A DNA stretch of 64,000 nt. It comes from Melastoma dodecandrum. Its lineage: Eukaryota > Streptophyta > Magnoliopsida > Myrtales > Melastomataceae. The stretch spans positions 4,898,001-4,962,000 of the forward strand of contig JARUPY010000085.1 in assembly GCA_029817715.1 (NCBI GenBank), written 5' to 3'. This document shows positions 1-11,725 of the stretch, piece by piece. Within the stretch, counting starts at the first letter, position 1; every line of letters starts with the position of its first letter. The notes under the pieces are model-generated. The model was not told the origin of the DNA. It saw only the letters and a program-made list of their open reading frames with translations, and did not search any database. The translations under genes were made by a program, and so were the position numbers.

Positions 1-218
1 TATCGAGATGCCCAAGAGGGAAGCAACAAGAAAAGATGGGATTATATTTTAGAGGCTCATAATTAAAGGCAATTTACGGGCTAGGGCCATGACGTCACCA
101 TTGTAGCTCATCGTATGTATTCAATGTCGCCTTATCCATATCTAACGATTATGGGTATTAACCAATAAAAGGTGATCAATCATGCTCTCTAAAGTGTAAG
201 AGGGAGATTATCCATTCT

Positions 219-440
219 TATGAAATTCTACAGGCATGCATGCATTTTGAATCTTACATTTTCAGGAATAGAGTTGAGGCTTAAAGAAAACGGACAACGC
301 ATTCATTTTTTATGAAATTCCACAGGCATGTGTGTTTTTTGGAATCTTACGTTTCCAGGAATAGAGTTGAGGCTTAAAGAAAACGAACAAGGCATCATTG
401 TCCAACCATTTTTATGAAATTCCACGGGAATCGTCCTAGG
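219..440. repeat. Tandem repeat, two full units and a partial third
   Basis: The phrase ttatgaaattc.acaggcat recurs at 219 and 311, and a shortened third start lies near 413. Units are about 92-102 bp and each includes the phrase ggaatagagttgaggcttaa. This is direct observation; no coding sense is seen. The first 218 bases hold nothing I recognise. Confidence 0.75.
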
Positions 441-458
441 GGAGGACAAAAAATGCTT

Positions 459-596
459 TCACGTGAGTACGGGGGAGGTTGGGGTTGTGGTACTGGAGTT
501 TATCAGAAAAAAGGGTTTGGAGCTGCGGGGAGGAAGCAGCCACGAGGGGGTGTGGAGGTAGTAGTAGCAGTAGCATTAGTGGGAGAAGAATATTAA
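459..596 (-). pseudogene. 5' fragment of an EXORDIUM-like gene
   Basis: Read on the minus strand this gives about 45 residues matching the N-terminus of the intact EXORDIUM-like protein at 5932-6999: a leucine-rich signal-peptide stretch followed by VAASSPQLQTL and YHNPNLPR. Identity is lost after that, so the rest of the gene is absent. The start lacks the intact copy's MSLPW segment. It is joined directly to DNA that in the other copy lies about 1 kb upstream of the gene, so the whole block (about 459-1250) is a duplicated gene-end plus flank. It cannot encode a working protein. Confidence 0.8.
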
Positions 597-1255
597 TAAT
601 AATACATTGGAGATATTTCATTCCCCTCTGGGGGTGGGTGGTGGGATTGATGTAATGATTAGTTGTTTCAGCAACAGATAGGACACGCCCGCAAAAAGCG
701 ACGTACTTAATATTTGTTTGCTTTACAAGGGGGTTGGGGTTTGAATTTTCACGAACATCCTCAGATCCCCCCCTACCAAGACAAGAGTGACTATTCCTTT
801 CGGACATAAACTTGAGTTTAAACAAGGGTTTTTAGTTAAGAGACGGTTAAGTGTCTTCACTTAAAAAAAAAGGGAGGAGGAGTTAGGGAGTGGGACTCCA
901 CCAGAGTGGGGTTGGAGTTGTGACATGTGGATCTCAGGTTTTAGGACCACTCATTTATTTTAGTCTCGTAAGGTTTTCTTTCTTTTTCCTAAAAAGAAAA
1001 TATAAGAGATTCAAGTGTGCCTGAGATCAAAGTAAAAAAAATCATTGTTATTAATTCGATGGCAACTTAAATACTCCCCCAAAGTTGTTGTTTGAATTAT
1101 TGAGCGACTAACTAACCGAAGAAGGAAGAAAGAAACAAACTAGAAATAAAATCGAGGGCCTTTTCTGAATGCCCCATCCCATGTTCGGTCTTTTCAGTTC
1201 AACATAGTGTTTTCCAAACTTTCCCAACCCCATGACGTGATTCCATCTTTTTATT
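597..1255. repeat. Segmental duplicate of 7960-8595
   Basis: Long stretches are near-identical to 7960-8595 in the same orientation, for example tacattggagatatttcatt, gcaacagataggacacg and atggcaacttaaat. Small indels separate the copies. This is the upstream flank of the EXORDIUM-like fragment, carried along with it. No gene is seen inside. Confidence 0.8.
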
Positions 1256-1338
1256 TTATTGTTACTTTTTGTTGGGTTGGCTGGGTATGCGATTGCCATG
1301 TCTCTCCTCTCTTCTTGTCTATCTATTTCCATATCGCT

Positions 1339-1469
1339 ATGGCACATCCTGATAACCCTGATATGCACGCCAACAGCACCGTTGATACTACAGGACGAGA
1401 TTGCCGTCGCCCCTGAACTTTGAGGGCCCAAAACACAAATTGCCAACTCGAAAATATTTTCAATACAGG
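1339..1469. repeat. Dispersed repeat, also present in and after the TPI copy
   Basis: The first part (atggcacatcctg.taaccctg and cgcccctgaacttt) recurs at 31683-31781. The second part (gagggcccaaaacacaaatt) recurs at 32224-32273. Here the two halves are contiguous. The repeat directly abuts the truncated 5' end of the invertase pseudogene, so it probably marks the break or insertion that removed the first exons. Confidence 0.7.
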
Positions 1470-2963
1470 TCCAGAACCTTGCCTATCCTTCCAACCAAGA
1501 AGACCCCCTCCTCGGTCATTGTCCCTGCCGGAGGGAATTGGCCTACGGCTCCGATTTCCATGACCCTACCACGGCTTGGGTCGGTCCCGACGGCGAATGG
1601 AGGCAGCTCATTGGCTCGAAGATCAATAGCACAGGGACAACGCCGGTGTACCATACATATGACCAACTTTACCTCATACGAGCTGGTGGCTCACGTGTTG
1701 CATTCGGTCGCCAGGACTGGCGTGTGGGAGTGCATTGACTTTTACCCAGTCTTGAACAACTCATCCGTTGGGCTGGAGACTTCGGTGGTTGGACCAGATG
1801 TGAAGCATGTCCTTAAGGCGAGCTTGGATGAGCTGATGATGGATTACTATGCGATCGGGACGTATGACCTTGTCAACGACACGTGGACGCCGGATGATGC
1901 ATCGATGGACGTTGGCATCGGCTTGAGGTATGTTTTGGATGGCTAGCTAGATGCATCGAAGTCGTTTTATGACCCAGTCGAGAAGGGGAGGATTCTTTGG
2001 GGATGGATCAACGAAACTGATACAGGGCCCGACTACTTTGCTAAGGGATGGGCTTCCCTTCAGGTTTTCGTCCCTTCTTTCATCCAGCTATCACGATGAT
2101 CGAGGAAACTTTCGTCCTTTTAGCGCGTACGATTCCATGATGTTTCTTTGGATCGAATTCATGCAGGCCGTGCCACGAGAAATTCTATATGATGATAAAA
2201 CAGGTATGAACACCCTCCAGCAGCCGGTGAAAGAAATCGAAAGCTTGCGATTGAACAGCACATAATTCGAGGACATCGTTGTTGAAGCTAGGTCGATCGT
2301 GCCACTGGATATCGGCATGGCCACACAACTTGACATATTTGCAGAGTTTGAGATACAGGGCGTCAGATTCCTTCAAGGTGGCTGCTGCTGCTGCAGAATC
2401 TATGCCAAAGCAAGGACAAGTTATGGACCATTCGGGCTTGGGGTTCTCGCAGACGATTCCTTGTCTGAGCTCACCCTGATCTACTTACGCGTGGTCGACA
2501 ACGACAAAGGCCGCCTTAAGACTTACATATGTGCGGATGAGAGCAGGTAATCAATAGAACGTTCCCTCGCCTTTAGCCATGAGTTTGCCTCATTGACATC
2601 TCTTTTGATCTCGTATATTTCCGCATAATAAAACAGAGGACGTCTCTGGCACCGGAAGTGTCACATACTGTGTACGGATCAGAGATTCCAGTCCTCGACA
2701 GAAGTCAGAATCTTGGTGAGTCTGCCTGCCAGCATTGTCACACTTAGTGTATGTTAAAGAACTCGACTCAACTGACCAACGTGCGCACGTGTGCGGCCAA
2801 AGTCGATCATTCCATCACCGAGAGCTTTGCCCAAGGCGGAAGGAGGGTCATAACCTCACGGGTATACCCAACACAGGCGATCTACGCGAGGTGATACCTT
2901 TTCAACAACGCAACTGGTATCAACGTGACGGCCTCGACCAGATGGAGTATTAAGCCGCATTAA
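1466..2963 (+). pseudogene. Cell-wall invertase (GH32 beta-fructofuranosidase) pseudogene
   Basis: GH32 invertase signatures run in order but in changing frames: QVQNLAYP (1466), [13 protein letters not shown] (about 1561), [11 protein letters not shown] with the family's WEC-DFYPV signature (about 1719), [26 protein letters not shown], then after an in-frame stop [19 protein letters not shown] (about 1960), a likely intron at 2063-2166, VPREILYDDKTG, IESLRLNS, GPFGL.VLADDSLSE, TVYGSEIPVLD and RWSIKPH followed by a stop at 2961-2963. The active enzyme hydrolyses apoplastic sucrose. The part coding for the catalytic NDPN motif and N-terminal signal peptide is missing, and several frameshifts and stops break the rest. 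Sequencing errors could explain one or two breaks, not the missing 5' third. Confidence 0.85.
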
Positions 2964-3339
2964 CATGAGGACCTGGACTTCACCTGAACTGGGCTCCATC
3001 TAAGCTGGGCTCGGCTGGGCTTAGTATTTCTTCAGTCCCCCTCACTCACTTTTCTTCGACTAGGAATCCTTCCTCACAGGAGTTGTTACTTGGGAGGAGG
3101 CTGATGTTGAGACCCTGGTTGTGGTGGCATCCCTCAGCTGTTGGCCATTATGTTGTTTGGGCCATTTGAGAATTAGATCAGTGACCGACCTGGGATTTAC
3201 TTGGAATCAAACACCAACAAAATGAGGGTATATATGTTTCTTCAAATGACTACTTTTTGAGAGGGTATCGCCAAGCTTTCTTTTCCTTTGAAAACCAGAT
3301 CCCGACTTCTGGTTTCCGTTTTATTCCATTCTGTTTCAT
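2964..3339. other. Intergenic, no gene seen
   Basis: Includes the likely 3' flank of the invertase relic. No ORF with family features on either strand. Confidence 0.6.
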
Positions 3340-3703
3340 AGGTAGGTAGGCTAGGGTGTGGGTTCCTCGTCCGTACTCATCGAGATAGTAGGAAGCCATT
3401 AACCGGTTAGAGGCAGTGGGATGGATTAACTTCACAAACCTAATGACAACGGAAAAATTAAAACAAAATTATCATCGCCCACCTAGTTTGATGATAAACA
3501 AAACATATAACACACCCCTTCAGCGCTAACCCTAATCTTAATCACCCAACCAAAAGTCTGGTGCATCAACAAAAGAGTGAAACATCTTTTGGCTGAAGAA
3601 AAGAATCGTATAAAAGAGCTTGCAAAAGCCTAAAATGAAATGAACCTATAATAGCTAAATTATTACACAAATGTTAAAATATATAAGTTTCTTCATAAAT
3701 CAC

Positions 3704-3734
<31 letters not shown>

Positions 3735-3850
3735 CCTCTTTGATACCAAATATATGAAAACTCTGATAACAAAAAATATGAGAATATAAGACACTTTGAT
3801 ACAAAAATATATGAATTTAAGAAATATATAAATCACAATTATCCAATCAC
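3340..3850. repeat. Dispersed repeat with (AT)n tract
   Basis: The left half (taggctag.gtgtggg, gatgataaacaaaaca, ttcagcg.taaccct) recurs at 28020-28350. The right half (aaaatgaaatgaa, ataatagctaaattattaca, tgataccaaa, agaatataa) recurs at 18285-18520. An (AT)n microsatellite sits at about 3711-3734. No coding content; family unknown. Confidence 0.65.
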
Positions 3851-5830
3851 CATACTATGGATGTATTGATTTCTTTTTTGTTTCGTTGGCGAGTGGATTC
3901 GTACCAACGCGAAAAAAGGATTTAGAAACCATGACTTTTTTCTTTTAATTAAGTGATGCGTTCCGGGGGTTCCCATGGTGGTCGTCGTATTATTAAACAA
4001 TGTGGAATGAATTCACATTTTATTTAAAATGAGATCAATTTTTTTTGCCAAAAGCGTATATTTTTGCATTATGTTATTTGAAACAACATTTTTCAGTAAC
4101 AGTGGTATTCTTTAAAAAACGCGTTTTAAATAACGATTTTGATCCGAAACCGAAAGGTCCAAAACATTCACAACTCTCCTAAAGTCGCTATTTTAAATAG
4201 CGACTTATCAACAATATTCAGGTATTTTATGAAACCGAAACGATTGTTTTATAATTTGTATTCTGTATTATCAATGAATAGGTAAAATTACTTATTTTAA
4301 AAGTTTAACGTTTCGACTCTTCATTTCACGTGTTTTGTCGTCGTCCTCAAATTTAACCCATAAACAATGAAACGGGTAACAACAACGTTACATCATTAAA
4401 ACACTCTTTAAAAAACCGCTCGGAGGATCAGTATCCCATCGGGGGGTTTGGTTCTTCTCTTTCTTTCTTTATTTGTGGATGGGGCGGGGCAGCTTTGAGG
4501 TATTATTTCCCCCCAGAGGGGGAACTGTGAGACTTGGTCATCGTCTCAATAAACCATTCATTCGCAAAACGTGACCGGGTTTGCTCGCAGATTAACCAAA
4601 CGAAAATCAATGCAGGCCAGAAGGATGAGATTGGGAGAAACAGGAAATGAGAAAGGCCTTAACCATCCCCACTTCTGCAACGTCGTCTTCGGCTGCTCCC
4701 AGCGGTGGCATGTTTTCGATTATGGGCGGACATTCTCAGGGATTGCACGGTCGCTGACTGTTGTTTACAGGGAAAACAGGGATAAAAGAAAAAGGCTTCC
4801 CTTAGGTCCAATGTTTCCCGAGGAGACGTTAAAAACCTGTTGGGCTCAGGTTGTGGGGATGGGACGACCAAAATGACATTGGAGTTGGGCTACTCCTACA
4901 TAAAAAAACTCCCTACTAACAAAAAAAGCGGAATATATATTCACAATGCTTCAGCCAACTTTCTGTTTTGTCATTAACTTAATTTATTATATAATTTTAT
5001 CACTAACTTTTACTTTTATTTTGATTTTGGTCAATCTTAAATTCTTTCTAGTAAAAGATAAACATGACCTTAATATAGTCGACCAGTGCCTTATAATAGT
5101 GGAGTTTCGACATCTCATTCATTCGTCTCATAAAACACTTTACTCATAGTATTAGCCCCCTAATAAAATATCATTCAATCTTCAATGATTTTGTATATTT
5201 TTTGACAGAATCAACAACTATCGTCCAACTTCCGCCTCCGATTCATTTGATTTATGCATCAAAATTTTAAAATAAAAAACATACTAGATGTTTCTCATTT
5301 TTTTATTTTTTAGTCAATAAATAAAAATTATCTATTAAGGTATTTTAACTTACACACGATAATATTTCAGATTGACTGAAATTAAAATAAAAATAAAAAT
5401 TAATAATAAAATTATATATTAATATCAAAAAAATTGACTTAAAATTTATTTATAAATCAATCATAATATCAACATCCACTCCAGTCCAGTAGCAGCTCCC
5501 AAACCTACTTTCCCATCACTCTGCAGCTTGCCTGCCACCATTCATGGATGTTCAAAAAAGCATTTTGTCATTTACAATTCTTTTGTAAAGAAAAATAAAC
5601 GTGATGATGCCGTGAATGCGATGCCGTGAATGCGAAATGAATGCTCCCCCGCCCCCTAAAACAGATCTCGAGTTTGAATATTTGTCAGGGGTCACATGGT
5701 TCTGCCAATTTTTTTAATGAAAAATGACCCCCTCATTTATTTTAAACCATCATATGATATATAAACCATATCCACTATATTAACTAAAAGTAAAAAATAA
5801 ATAAATAAATTATAGAATAATAATAATGGG
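3851..5830. other. AT-rich intergenic stretch, no gene
   Basis: No convincing gene. 4946-5160 resembles a decayed arm of the foldback element at 33978-34532 (ctgttttgtca, ttttatcacta, ttggtcaatctt) and may be an old MITE relic. The ORF at 4571-4876 has no recognisable domain. Confidence 0.5.
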
Positions 5831-5931
5831 TGGACCCATGGAGGATGAAAAAGGGTAAAAGCAAAAAGGTAGGAGGGGTGGTAGTGGTACTATTCTGCTA
5901 CTACTGCTGCTGCAGCTGGTGGCAGGTAACT

Positions 5932-6999
5932 TCAATCGAGGGCGTTAGGGCCGGCGCAGGCCTTGAGGACGGGACTCCACAGCCACTGGACGAGGAACCT
6001 CCTCCCTCCCCCCTTCCCGTTCATGTTGTAGCTCTTCCCTTCCCCGTCCTTCATCACCATCCCTATGTAGCCCCCTCCCCCTCCCGTCCCGTACAGCCCC
6101 TCGCACAGATCCCCTATCTCCGTCGGCGCCGTCGGGTCCTCCCCTGCGTACCACGCGTTCACCAGCGGGTTCGTCGTCAGCTCCGCCAGCTCGTGCCCTA
6201 TCACGCTTATCATCCCGTCCACCCCCACGTCCCCGTTCGGCGGGGCTAGCGCCTTCGTCCCCCCTGCCGCCATGTAACCGGGGACCGCAAACGGGTACGC
6301 GCACACCTCCGGGCACTGCTTCCCCGAGTTCCCCACCCATGCGTAGGGCAGCGTGTACCCGACCACCGAGGGGAAGGTGAAGTAGTGGAACCCACACACG
6401 GCCCGGCAGAAGTCCTGTACGGCCACGTCCGAGGAGGTCAGGACGAGGTAGACCCCGTTGCGGTGGTCGACAGGGGGCGGTGCCGCGGATACCGCGGAGG
6501 CGATCACGCTCTGCATGGAGAGGCGCGTGAGGGACGCGCCGTGGGAGTAGTTGGCGTCATGGTGCTCGCTAGCAATGAGGATGGACCGGGACACGTTGGC
6601 GCCGGTCTGGTCGGTGTAGAGGGAAGGGGTGGACCACCACTCGGCAACGGAGGGGGAAGGGGAGGGGGACGAGGCCGGGGAGATGGAGCGGAGGAAGTCG
6701 CGGATGACCTCTTGGTGGGGCCTCTCCCACTTGCCGTACCAGATGAGGTGGAGGTTGATGGGAGAGGAGGAGAGGACGGGCCCCATGTGGTAGCGGAGGT
6801 CGACGAGGCTGGACGAGCCCTCAAAGCGCTTTGAAGCGGCGAGCGGGCTGCGCGGGAGATTGGGGTTGTGGTACTGGGGTTTATCGGAAACAAGGGTTTG
6901 GAGCTGCGGGGAGGAGGCTGCCACGAGGTGGTGTGGAGGTAGCAGCAGCAGCAGCAGCAGCAGCAGTAGTGGGAGTAGGAACAACCACGGTAGCGACAT
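5932..6999 (-). CDS. EXORDIUM-like (phosphate-induced protein 1 family) secreted protein
   Basis: Intronless 355-residue ORF starting with ATG at 6999. Residues 1-28 form a signal peptide with an uninterrupted run of ten leucines, so the product should enter the secretory pathway and the apoplast. The mature part shows family hallmarks: YHMGPVLSS, INLHLIWYGKW, the Ser/Pro-rich spacer before VAEWW, DFCRAVCGFHYF, and GHELAELTTNPLVNAWY near residues 268-284. EXORDIUM-type proteins promote brassinosteroid-linked growth or carbon-starvation responses; the biochemical activity is not established. A TATA-like element lies about 100 bp upstream. Third-position GC is very high, unlike the AT-rich flanks. 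The leucine run is encoded by a CTG repeat (about 6946-6967), so its length may vary. Family call is sure, subfamily is not. Confidence 0.93.
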   Translation of the reverse strand: MSLPWLFLLPLLLLLLLLLLPPHHLVAASSPQLQTLVSDKPQYHNPNLPRSPLAASKRFEGSSSLVDLRYHMGPVLSSSPINLHLIWYGKWERPHQEVIRDFLRSISPASSPSPSPSVAEWWSTPSLYTDQTGANVSRSILIASEHHDANYSHGASLTRLSMQSVIASAVSAAPPPVDHRNGVYLVLTSSDVAVQDFCRAVCGFHYFTFPSVVGYTLPYAWVGNSGKQCPEVCAYPFAVPGYMAAGGTKALAPPNGDVGVDGMISVIGHELAELTTNPLVNAWYAGEDPTAPTEIGDLCEGLYGTGGGGGYIGMVMKDGEGKSYNMNGKGGGRRFLVQWLWSPVLKACAGPNALD

Positions 7000-7100
7000 T
7001 TTAATTTTGATTTATTTTTTTTAATAGAAAGAATGTAGGGGTGGCGGTGGGTTTGGGACGGTGGTGGATCGGTGGGAGGTGGTGGTGAGTGGGGGTGGGT

Positions 7101-7110
7101 GTATTTAAAG
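7101..7110 (-). promoter_or_regulatory. TATA-like box of the EXORDIUM-like gene
   Basis: Minus-strand reading ctttaaatac, about 100 bp upstream of the ATG at 6999. Position fits a plant core promoter; inferred only. Confidence 0.5.
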
Positions 7111-7210
7111 GGCAAGGGGAGGGGGGGGGGGGAATGGGCTGGAGACAGCTGCCAGCCTTTGTGTTTGTGTGGGGCATAATAAGTTTTATGTTTCTTTCAA
7201 AAATTTAAAC

Positions 7211-7944
7211 CGCAAAATATCGGATCTTGGCCCTGATTATCGGGCTATTTTCATCTGTGGCCATAACTTTATTTTTTTATTTATGGCCATAACTATGACA
7301 TTGATTTTGTTTATGGCCTCGACGTAACGCCGTTGGTGGATCTTACCTACGTGGATTAACGGCTGAACTCTCGTGCGAACGTGGCAATAAACGTGGCCAT
7401 CATGTCTTTAAAAAAAACTCAAATTAATAAAAACCATAAATCCCCTCCCCAGATGTTCACGACCCTCCTTAATCCTGCTGCCTACTCCACAACCAAACCT
7501 TTCGTGGCCTTGCAACCCCAGCAGCAGCATCGCATGTTCAAGGTGAGGTTCTTCGCTTAGATGGTGATGGGCATCCTGTTCTGTGAATTTATTCCCCCTC
7601 TTTCCCCGACGGCTCTTATATATGGGACATCGAGGCCATAAACAAAATCAATGTCATAGTTATGGCCATAAATTAAAAAAAATAAAGTCGTGGTCGCAGA
7701 TGAAAATAGCCCGATAATCGGGGCCAAAATCCGATATTTTGTCTTTTTTTTTAAAGACAGGATGGCCACGTTTGTTGCTACGAGTTCAGCCGTTAGTCCA
7801 CGTAGGTAAGATCCACCAACGGCGTTACGTCGAGGCCATTAACAAAATCAATGTCATAGTTATGGCCATAAATAAAAAAAAAATAAAGTTGTGGCCGCAG
7901 ATGAAAATAGCCCGATAATTGGGGCCAAAATCCGATATTTTGCC
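7211..7944. mobile_element. Foldback / MULE-like non-autonomous transposon (MITE)
   Basis: The left end (gcaaaatatcgga) is repeated inverted at the right end (tccgatattttgcc). The inverted arms extend for nearly 200 bp (gattatcgggctattttcat, ggccataactatgacattga, cgtaacgccgttggtggatc). The right arm is partly duplicated (about 7640-7741 and 7840-7943). Flanks aaatttaaa / acatttaaa could be a 9-bp target duplication, typical of Mutator-like elements. The centre (about 7450-7630) is GC-richer and holds a 35-codon ORF with an AAG/gtgagg splice-donor-like end. No transposase. It sits in the 5' flank of the EXORDIUM-like gene and is absent from the duplicate flank at 597-1255. Confidence 0.8.
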
Positions 7945-7959
7945 AACATTTAAAATATA

Positions 7960-8595
7960 CATTGGAGATATTTCATTCCTTGGGTTGATGCAATTATTAG
8001 TTGTTTCAGCAACAGATAGGACACGACCGCAATAAGCGACGTACTTAATATTTGTTTGTTTGACAAGGGGGTGGGGGTTTGAATTTTCACGAACGTCCTC
8101 AGATCCCCCCGTACCGCGGTAACCAAGAGAGAGAAAACGGATAATATTCCTTTCGGACATAAACTTGAGTTTAAACAAGGGTTTTTAGTTAAGAGACGGT
8201 TAAGTGTCTTAACTTAAAAAAAGGGGGGAGGAGTTAGGGAGTGGGACTCCATCTGAGTGGGGTTGTAACATGTGGATCTCAGGTTTTAGGACCAAACCTC
8301 GGCCCCACCCCCACTCATTTAATTTAGTCTCATAAGGTTTTCTTTATTTTTTTTAGTGCCTACGTACGAAATCAAAGCCAAAATCATCGTCATTAATTCG
8401 ATGGCAACTTAAATGCTCCCCCAAAGTTGTTGTTTGAATTATTGAGCTACTAACTAACAGAAAAAAAAAAATTAAAGAAACAAACAAACATAGAAATAAA
8501 ATCGGCGGCCTTTTTTGAAAGGTCGGCCCCCTGTTCGGTCTTTTCACTTTAACCTAGATTTCCTAACTTCCCCAACCCTTGACGTGATTCTTTTT
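7960..8595. repeat. Segmental duplicate of 597-1255
   Basis: Second copy of the flank described at 597-1255, same orientation, separated from its EXORDIUM-like gene by the foldback transposon and the gene's 5' leader. Confidence 0.8.
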
Positions 8596-8980
8596 TGGCT
8601 CTTCTCCTCTCTATCTAATCACATTTACTATTCAAAACTTCCGGTTCTTTTCTTCTAAATTATTATTAATTATTTAAAATTTGCAAATCCAGGTTCAATG
8701 CCCGGAACCGGCTAAAATGCCGTATACGGCGCCTTACTTACTATGTTCGTCGATTTTTAGTACAAAATTTAGTAATTAATAACGAGGGTTGTGGAGTTTA
8801 GCCGCAGTTGGCATGATTCGGTCAATTAGTCAACGTGCCAAATGTCGGCTTAAGATGGCAACTTAAGATAAAATGGTTATATTATGGGCTGCGTTTGTTT
8901 GGTATATAAAAACCTTGCTTAGTTTTAATAACCTTTCTCTGAGTACCCAAAAGAAAACTTTGAAGTTTAAGGGTGATGTC

Positions 8981-9026
<46 letters not shown>
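8981..9026. repeat. (ATA)n microsatellite
   Basis: About 15 uninterrupted copies of a taa/ata trinucleotide followed by an A run. Confidence 0.95.
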
Positions 9027-9034
<8 letters not shown>

Positions 9035-10635
9035 TCATTTGGGAAAATTTGCAGGTAGTGATGTTGGCATGGCTTTAAACAAACTTTATATATAGCTGGC
9101 GATTATTCGTTTGTCTTTAGATTAGGACACGCACCAAACCAAACAGATCTCTTGACTTTGGATTTACGCCCCCGCACTACTTGGGGGAACACAACAAGAA
9201 GTCATCATAATGCCCTCCTACTCCTATATAGTAAAAGGAGATGAATTAAGTAAGGCAAGCAGGAACTGCATGATTGGGGGGGTCCCTCCCAAGGGCAGTG
9301 GTGGAGCTAACCTTTTCCCATCTCACGTGTCAAACAACCATTTAAGACCACGCACGCAGACAGCTAATTACACCCCCCCCCCCCCCCCTCTCCCTGCAGT
9401 TTTTTGGAGGTTGTAATAAAATCATCTGGTTTAGATGTCCCGGATGTGGCTTACTAAGAGACAAGAACAAAACACGGAGAGGTTGGGTCCCCCCTACCTT
9501 ATTCTTGGGTTTTGTTATGGACCGTGATACGAACGAACAAAACTGAAGAAAGGGAGGGTTTTTTTGTAGTGGTGGTGGGCAAGGGCATCATCCTCCTGAG
9601 GAGGAGAGTTGGTACAATTATTGGATGGATGGATGGATGGATAGAAGATATTCGAGAAAGGAGGAGGAAGAGGAGGCTCCCAGCTAATGGATAGCGATGA
9701 TGTCCACAAATTAGCTGTTCGGAATTGACACCCCCTCGTTCATTATTTACTTTGCTTTATTTACCCCGTCTCCCTTTTGTTTGGTGGTTGAATGTATTTT
9801 GTGTTCGAAAGGGGGAAAGGATGATTTCTTGTGGTGGGGTTTTTGATGATCGATGCAAGCGGCTAGGCCACGATAAGATATGGCATCGTACTGCACGGCG
9901 AATTAGAACTCAGTACGCGACGCCCAGGTATGTATGTTGGGTTACGTTAACAGCGTCTAACTCCGTGTCGTATTCTTGTGTTTGTTTGCCGATGAACTCC
10001 CGCACCCTGCGGCAAAGCGATTAGGTGACATGAGGCTGTGTTTCGGTCGGATCGCTCTTCCCCTCGGTTAAAAATAAAAATTATAAATCCAAGATGGCCA
10101 AAACCTGTGATAGACTCTCAATTTAAAGCACGGGCTTAATATTGTATACGTTTAGGTCACAATTCTTACACAAGGATTGACGTGGACATGACCTAAAGGA
10201 AGTATTCTTCATCTACGTGACGACCCATTATTCTTTTCTTATTTTCCATACGACCAACCTCGTTAACCTCCCAACTCCCTCCTCAAACTCTTTCCTCCCA
10301 AAACTTTGAGAACCTAAATCGAATGCTCTCAAAATTAGAAACTCGTTGGTTAACGATAGGAGGACTTCGCCAAGAAGTGGAGCCCACGACCAGAAGACCT
10401 CGCAAAAGACTTGGCTGAGAAGACGAACCCGCGAGCAGAGGAGCTCACGACCAGAGGAGCCAGCGGAGAAGAGGAGCGGTGACCACATGACCCGCATCAT
10501 CTTCACGCTATCGGAGATGGGGGAGGTGTTAATCAAAGGGCTGTTCAATAAGGAGGAGCTACGAATCAGGGCTCCTTAGATTTTACTAAAGGGAAAGATT
10601 GGGAGGTTGACGAGGTTTGCCATGTGGAATTTAAA
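9027..10635. other. Intergenic, no gene seen
   Basis: Contains a C homopolymer near 9371-9387 and a ggat repeat near 9624-9640. The short ORFs here have no recognisable domains. 10360-10500 has repeated gag/gaccagagga phrases but no gene I can name. Confidence 0.5.
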
Positions 10636-10777
<142 letters not shown>

Positions 10778-10881
10778 CCACCATCAGATCCGTTTTTTAC
10801 GTGATAAGAAAATGAACACGCTAATAAGTTCGTATTTGAATTAAAAATTGGTGTATAATGTATATTTTCCCAAATATAAAA

Positions 10882-11263
10882 GGCAAAATATCAAATTATG
10901 GCCTCAACTATTGATCAACTTTCTGGTTTGGTCTAAACTTTGTTTGTTATATGATTTTGACCCGAACATCCATTTTAACCTATTATATGGCCAGACAACG
11001 ATGACGTTACAGAACTTGCTGACGTGGACATAACGGCTGCTGACGTGGATCCGAGGTAAGAGTGACGTGTCTGGCCATAATATTGCCACCTCAGATCCAC
11101 GTCAGCTGCCGTTATATCCAGGTCAGCAAGCTCCGTAACGTCGTCGTTGTCTGGCCATAAAATAAGTTAAAATAAAAGTTCGAGTCGAAATCATATAACA
11201 AACAAAATTTAGGTCAAAACAGAAAGTTGTTTAATAGTTGAGGCCATAATCTTATATTTTGCC
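10882..11263. mobile_element. Foldback MITE, about 382 bp
   Basis: The termini ggcaaaatat / atattttgcc are inverted repeats. The arms (about 180 bp) pair almost end to end: ttgatcaactttctg with gaaagttgtttaatag, ggccagacaacga with cgttgtctggcc, cttgctgacgtggac with the reverse near 11120. Flanks aatataaaa / aatataatt look like an imperfect 9-bp target duplication. No coding capacity. It shares its terminal decamer with the elements at 7211 and 33978. Confidence 0.85.
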
Positions 11264-11725
11264 AATATAATTAAACAACAAAAAGAAAGGATGGATCGAG
11301 TTTGAGGGGTGGGTGGGGATTTGCCAAGGCCCTGTCCGTGGAATGTTTTAACATAAATTCATGGGTTGCAATTTTGTCGGCATCGGACAGCTTTTGCCAT
11401 TCAATGATGGGCTCTGGCTTGCCCTTTCGGATATTGTTCGCCGAACCCAAGCCGAATCCAATTATTGATTAATTGTTTTATTTTGGCCACTTTATCAAAA
11501 ATATCACAAAGTTACAAAAATTTTCCAATTTATCCTAAGGTTTGGATAATATCCTCAGACAACCTAAACTTTGACCCTTTTTCAAAAATATCCATAAATG
11601 GCAGAGAGCCTAAATGTCCAAAGGGAAAACCGTTGAGCAGTTGAAATTGCTGCTGGTTTTGTGGTTCAAAAGATCACAAAGCGGATAGTTATTCGAAGAA
11701 AAACTAGAGGAGAGAAAGACTCCTG

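Noticed and set aside
6504..7115. 203-codon Ser/Pro/Thr-rich minus-strand ORF overlapping the EXORDIUM-like gene
   Set aside because: Shadow frame of a GC-rich gene; the EXORDIUM-like frame carries all family motifs.
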